DNA from: Roseitalea sp.
GTDB lineage: Bacteria > Pseudomonadota > Alphaproteobacteria > Rhizobiales > Rhizobiaceae
DNA: 64,000 nucleotides
Assembly: GCA_017642895.1 (NCBI GenBank)
Contig: JAEPON010000017.1
Span: 16,393-80,392, forward strand
Direction of reading: 5' to 3'
Below the pieces are notes generated by a model. It was not told the DNA's origin. It ran no database searches and saw only the letters and a program-made list of their open reading frames with translations. Below are positions 61,268-64,000 of this stretch, piece after piece. Position 1 is the stretch's first letter. Every line of letters starts with the position of its first letter. Position numbers and translations under genes: made by a program.

Positions 61268-62314
61268 TCACAGGGCGCGGATCGCCGCGATCATCTCCGC
61301 CGTTTCCGTGCTGGCCTGGCCAAACTGATCAAACAACGGCGCCGACGCCTCGACCCACTGATCCTTCTCGTCATCAGACAGTTCGTGCACGGTCACACCC
61401 TTGGCCACAAGGTCGTCAAGTGCGGATGCCATGCCGGCACGGCTCGTCGATCTTTGTTCGGCAAAGGCCGCCTTGGCCGTGCTGCGCACCATGTCTTGCA
61501 GTTCCGGCGTCAGCGCGTCGAGCCAGGTTGCGTTCACTCGCACCGCCTTCGGCAGGAACCAATGATTGGTTAGCGTCAGGTGCGGCGCCTGCTCGTACCA
61601 GTTGAAGCCAAGGATCGAGAAGAAGTCGGCCTCGAGCCCCTCGATCACGCCCGTCGACAGCGCGTTATACTGCTCGGCATAAGGCAGTGGTGTGGGGTTG
61701 GCGCCCAGAAGCTGCCAGAAATCGATCCAAACCCGCAGTTCGGGCACGCGAATCTTCACACCGTCCAGTTCCGCCAAGGACGTCACCGGCTCTTTGGTCA
61801 ACAGATGCCGGAACCCGACTTCCCCGTAAGCGACGAATTCGACACCCGTCTTCTCGCGCGCGATCCCGGAGACCTGTTCGCCGATCGGCCCTTGAAGCAC
61901 GGCGTCGACATGGGCCTCATCGCGGTAGATGAAGCCCGGTGCACCGCCGGTTGCGGCGATCTCGGGCGCCAGGGCTTCTTCCGTATCGGGACCGCCCGTG
62001 GTCACCTCAATTGTTCCAAGCCGGTTGCCTTCGATCAGTTGCGAGTAGCTGCCCAGTTGGCTGGCCGGAAAATGTTGGGCGTCAATGGCGCCGTCGCTTT
62101 GCTCGCGCAGCATCGCTGCCCATGCCTCAAAGGCCTCGCTGATCGGAGAGCCGACCGCTTCCGATGTCGCGATGCGACAGGTTACCCCTTCCGCGCGCGC
62201 CGGTCGGAAGATCGCCGGAGTCGCGATGCCAGCGACAGCGCCGGCGACCGTTGCCTTCAAAACCATCCGCCTCGTGTGGCTGGATGTCCGCTTTTTGCTT
62301 GAGTGTTCAGCCAT
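61268..62314 (-). CDS. TRAP transporter solute-binding protein DctP
   Basis: 348 residues with a twin-arginine signal (HTRRMVLKATVAGAVAGIA). DctP-type body: GAIDAQHFPASQLGSYSQLIEG, the carboxylate-binding region GVKIRVPELRVWIDFWQLLGA and NPTPLPYAEQYNALSTGVIEGLE (split for reading). The Arg in KIRVPE is the usual substrate-carboxylate ligand, so an acid substrate is likely. First gene of the operon. Confidence 0.92.
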   Translation of the reverse strand: MAEHSSKKRTSSHTRRMVLKATVAGAVAGIATPAIFRPARAEGVTCRIATSEAVGSPISEAFEAWAAMLREQSDGAIDAQHFPASQLGSYSQLIEGNRLGTIEVTTGGPDTEEALAPEIAATGGAPGFIYRDEAHVDAVLQGPIGEQVSGIAREKTGVEFVAYGEVGFRHLLTKEPVTSLAELDGVKIRVPELRVWIDFWQLLGANPTPLPYAEQYNALSTGVIEGLEADFFSILGFNWYEQAPHLTLTNHWFLPKAVRVNATWLDALTPELQDMVRSTAKAAFAEQRSTSRAGMASALDDLVAKGVTVHELSDDEKDQWVEASAPLFDQFGQASTETAEMIAAIRAL

Positions 62315-62501
62315 TGCTTCTCCTCCCTTGAAGAACTCTCTTGCTACCGTCTTCAGTCGAGCGGATTAGTTCATGAGAACGTTCTCATGTAAAGTGCTTT
62401 TTGCCCAATACGGCGCCTCTGCGCCCGCGTTTTCGAGAACGGTTGTCAGCGTTGGACGGTCAAGATACAGATTCCCAGGCCGGTTTTGAGGACAGGCAAA
62501 A
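62315..62501. promoter_or_regulatory. divergent promoter region between TRAP operon and LacI gene
   Basis: 187 bases. Contains the perfect 18-bp palindrome CATGAGAACGTTCTCATG at 62372-62389 and a related imperfect site GAGAACGGTTGTC at 62435-62447. Both have the central ACGTT/ACGGTT spacing of LacI-family operators, and they lie between the divergent start codons. Confidence 0.75.
62372..62389. promoter_or_regulatory. putative LacI-type operator
   Basis: Perfect 18-bp palindrome CATGAGAACGTTCTCATG located 58 bases upstream of the dctP start and 113 bases upstream of the LacI start. A second partial copy at 62435 suggests cooperative binding. Confidence 0.72.
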
Positions 62502-63506
62502 ATGGTCACGATCAAGGACATAGCCCGCGACACCGGCTTATCACCCGCCACGGTGGCGCGCGCCCTAGGCGGCAATGGGCCGACCAGACCTGAAACGCGA
62601 CAGAGAGTGCATGAGGCGGCGGATCGCCTTGGCTATGTCGTCAGCAGCGCGGCCCGTTCGATGCGCAATCAGTCGAGCGACATGGTGGGGCTGATCGTAC
62701 CGGACATTGTCAATCGTTTCTATTCGGAAATGGCGCGCGCGATCGCGGCTGCTTGCGACGCCCGCGGCCTCCACTTTCTCCTCGCCGTGACGGATGACGA
62801 CCCCGATCGCGAGTTGCGTCAGATGCGCGCGATGGTCGCGGCTCGGGCCGCCGCGGTGGCGCTGGTGCCGGGGCCGCACTCGCATCGATCAATGATCGCT
62901 CTGGCGGAGCGTCAGCCGTTCGTGCAGCTGGTGCGTCGGTCCGAATGGCTACGGTCGGAATGGTTCGGCTTTGAAGAGGAAAGTGGTCTTGAGACCGCAA
63001 CGACCCACCTTTTGAGCCTGGGGCACCGTCACATTTTGCTGGCGTGCAGCGGCGATCGATATTCGACCGGCGCGGCACGACAGCGCGGCTACACCGACGC
63101 TTTGAAAAAGCATGGCCTCAGCGTGGACGACGCGCTGATCCGCGCCGGCGAGCCAACCGTTGCGCACGGACGCGCCGCGATAGCCGACATTCCCCCTCAC
63201 GTAACGGCGATCATCACGGCCGGAACCTTGCTCACCGAAGGTGCCGTTGACGTGCTCACCGATCGCGGCGTTTCGATACCTGGAGACCTCTCGATTGTCG
63301 GGTTTGGTATCGAGAAATGGCTGCAATGGTGGCGTGGTGGTATGACGAGGATCATTCCGCCGGTTGACGTGCTTGCAGAGACCTGCGCTGAGCATTTGTT
63401 GTCGCGCATCGGGACGGAAGCGGCGGGGTATTCGTCGGGAACCGGAGTAATTGGGCATCCAACCGTGTTTGAGATCGGACAGACGACAGCCCCGGCGGCA
63501 ACGTGA
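62502..63506 (+). CDS. LacI family transcriptional regulator
   Basis: 334 residues: HTH at residues 3-22 (TIKDIARDTGLSPATVARAL), hinge HEAADRLGYVVSSAARSM and a periplasmic-binding-like effector domain (VGLIVPDIVNRFYSEMARAI, GHRHILLACSGDRYSTGAARQRG, LSIVGFG). It is divergent from the TRAP catabolic operon and is the probable repressor acting on the palindromes between them. GAGGACAGG precedes the ATG. Confidence 0.93.
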   Translation: MVTIKDIARDTGLSPATVARALGGNGPTRPETRQRVHEAADRLGYVVSSAARSMRNQSSDMVGLIVPDIVNRFYSEMARAIAAACDARGLHFLLAVTDDDPDRELRQMRAMVAARAAAVALVPGPHSHRSMIALAERQPFVQLVRRSEWLRSEWFGFEEESGLETATTHLLSLGHRHILLACSGDRYSTGAARQRGYTDALKKHGLSVDDALIRAGEPTVAHGRAAIADIPPHVTAIITAGTLLTEGAVDVLTDRGVSIPGDLSIVGFGIEKWLQWWRGGMTRIIPPVDVLAETCAEHLLSRIGTEAAGYSSGTGVIGHPTVFEIGQTTAPAAT

Positions 63507-63784
63507 GCGGGCTCGGCCATCAAGGAGAAGTTCGCAGCAGAGCCCTGAGCGCATTCCACAATGTGCGGTGAATTAGATTGAAGACTGCCAGTGCGATCTG
63601 GCGCCATATCGAATTCAGATTGAGTACAAGACCGGCCGCAATAGCCGCCATCGAACCTGGTGTGATCATGCGATTTTCCAGAGACAAGCCCAACTGCGGT
63701 GGCAAGGCGACCGTGACCAGTTGCCGTTTGCGCCCGGCAATGGAATGCTTGACCAATGGCTTGGCAATCGGAGCACGCCGAGAC
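63507..63784. other. unassigned region before the second IS element
   Basis: No recognised gene. A minus-strand frame (63520-63831) contains a hydrophobic stretch but crosses into the IS end and matches no family I know. It may be decayed mobile-element DNA. Confidence 0.35.
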
Positions 63785-64000
63785 TGACCTGCTTCCCGAA
63801 AACTGGACCGTTTTGAGCTGGAATTTTCCACTTATGATCCCGGTTGCGGGAAGAGGGGAATTCCATGAAGCGTTCGAAGTTCACCGATGCGCAGATCGCA
63901 TTTGTGCTCAGGCAGGCTGAGGAAGGAACATCAGTTGCCGAGGTTTGTCGCAAGGCGGGGATTGCCGAGGCGACGTTTTACAACTGGCGCAAGAAGTACG
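63785..64000 (+). mobile_element. IS3-family element, 5' part
   Basis: Begins with TGACCTGCTTCCCGAAAACT, a terminal-repeat-like sequence of IS3-family elements, and contains the start of orfA. It continues beyond the window. It is unrelated in sequence to the IS at 49.3-50.7 kb. Confidence 0.7.
63865..64000 (+). CDS. IS3-family transposase OrfA, partial
   Basis: 45 codons up to the window edge: MKRSKFTDAQIAFVLRQAEE, then VCRKAGIAEATFYNWRKKY, a HTH_Tnp_1 domain of IS3-family OrfA proteins. A purine-rich ribosome site (GAAGAGGGGAA) precedes the ATG. The gene is truncated only by the end of the window. Confidence 0.88.
   Translation, partial: MKRSKFTDAQIAFVLRQAEEGTSVAEVCRKAGIAEATFYNWRKKY

Noticed and set aside
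63520..63831. 103-codon minus-strand gene
   Set aside because: Its start lies inside the terminal region of the second IS and the translation matches no family; more likely a chance frame in decayed DNA.

Overview
The window looks like a chromosomal segment of a Hyphomicrobiales (Rhizobiales-type) alphaproteobacterium. The evidence is the GC-rich coding style, CarD next to an RpoH2-type heat-shock sigma factor, a CpdR-type receiver, an Omp19-like lipoprotein, ribosomal protein S16 with an Ala/Glu-rich tail, and a malate dehydrogenase/succinyl-CoA ligase/2-oxoglutarate dehydrogenase operon in rhizobial order. Genus cannot be fixed from sequence alone; Hoeflea/Martelella-like marine relatives are only a guess.

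Bases 1-41,100 are conserved core. They hold carD, rpoH2, a CpdR-like receiver, hpt, an envelope lipoprotein/porin-like set, and the minus-strand operon mdh-(secreted protein)-sucC-(small membrane protein)-sucD-sucA-sucB-lpd-(DUF2867). Next comes a zapE-NUDIX-VOC operon, then omp19, rpsP, two tandem acetyltransferases and ffh. After an uncharacterised acidic protein and a palindromic mosaic repeat there is an inorganic-carbon module (beta-carbonic anhydrase, SbtB-like P-II protein, SbtA-like transporter). Then follow dapF-mtaB-ftsY-yciB, several housekeeping or hypothetical genes and a GGDEF/EAL protein. At 35.2-39.4 kb an AOS-family PLP enzyme sits with two single-domain receivers and a six-TM hybrid histidine kinase. 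That layout recalls the Lqs/Cqs alpha-hydroxyketone signalling clusters and is the best candidate for an undescribed system in the core part.

From about 41.1 kb the window turns into accessory DNA. A 3' fragment of a tRNA-Arg(CCU) gene abuts a P4-type integrase that has lost its catalytic C-terminus. This is followed by a LysR/D-aminoacylase/ABC-importer cluster without an ATPase gene. An IS3-family element follows whose orfA is broken by small two-hairpin palindromic insertions, three copies of which lie within 290 bp. Beyond it are an NTF2-like gene truncated at the IS end and an AraC/DUF1330/NmrA/DUF1772 module.

From 54.4 to 63.5 kb a seven-gene operon with overlapping start and stop codons encodes a TRAP importer, a PmoA-like DUF6807 protein, a fumarylacetoacetase-fold hydrolase, an APH-fold kinase, an enolase paralogue and a D-2-hydroxyacid dehydrogenase. 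It faces a LacI regulator across a perfect 18-bp operator-like palindrome and looks like an uncharacterised sugar-acid pathway. Another IS3-family element begins at about 63.8 kb and runs out of the window.
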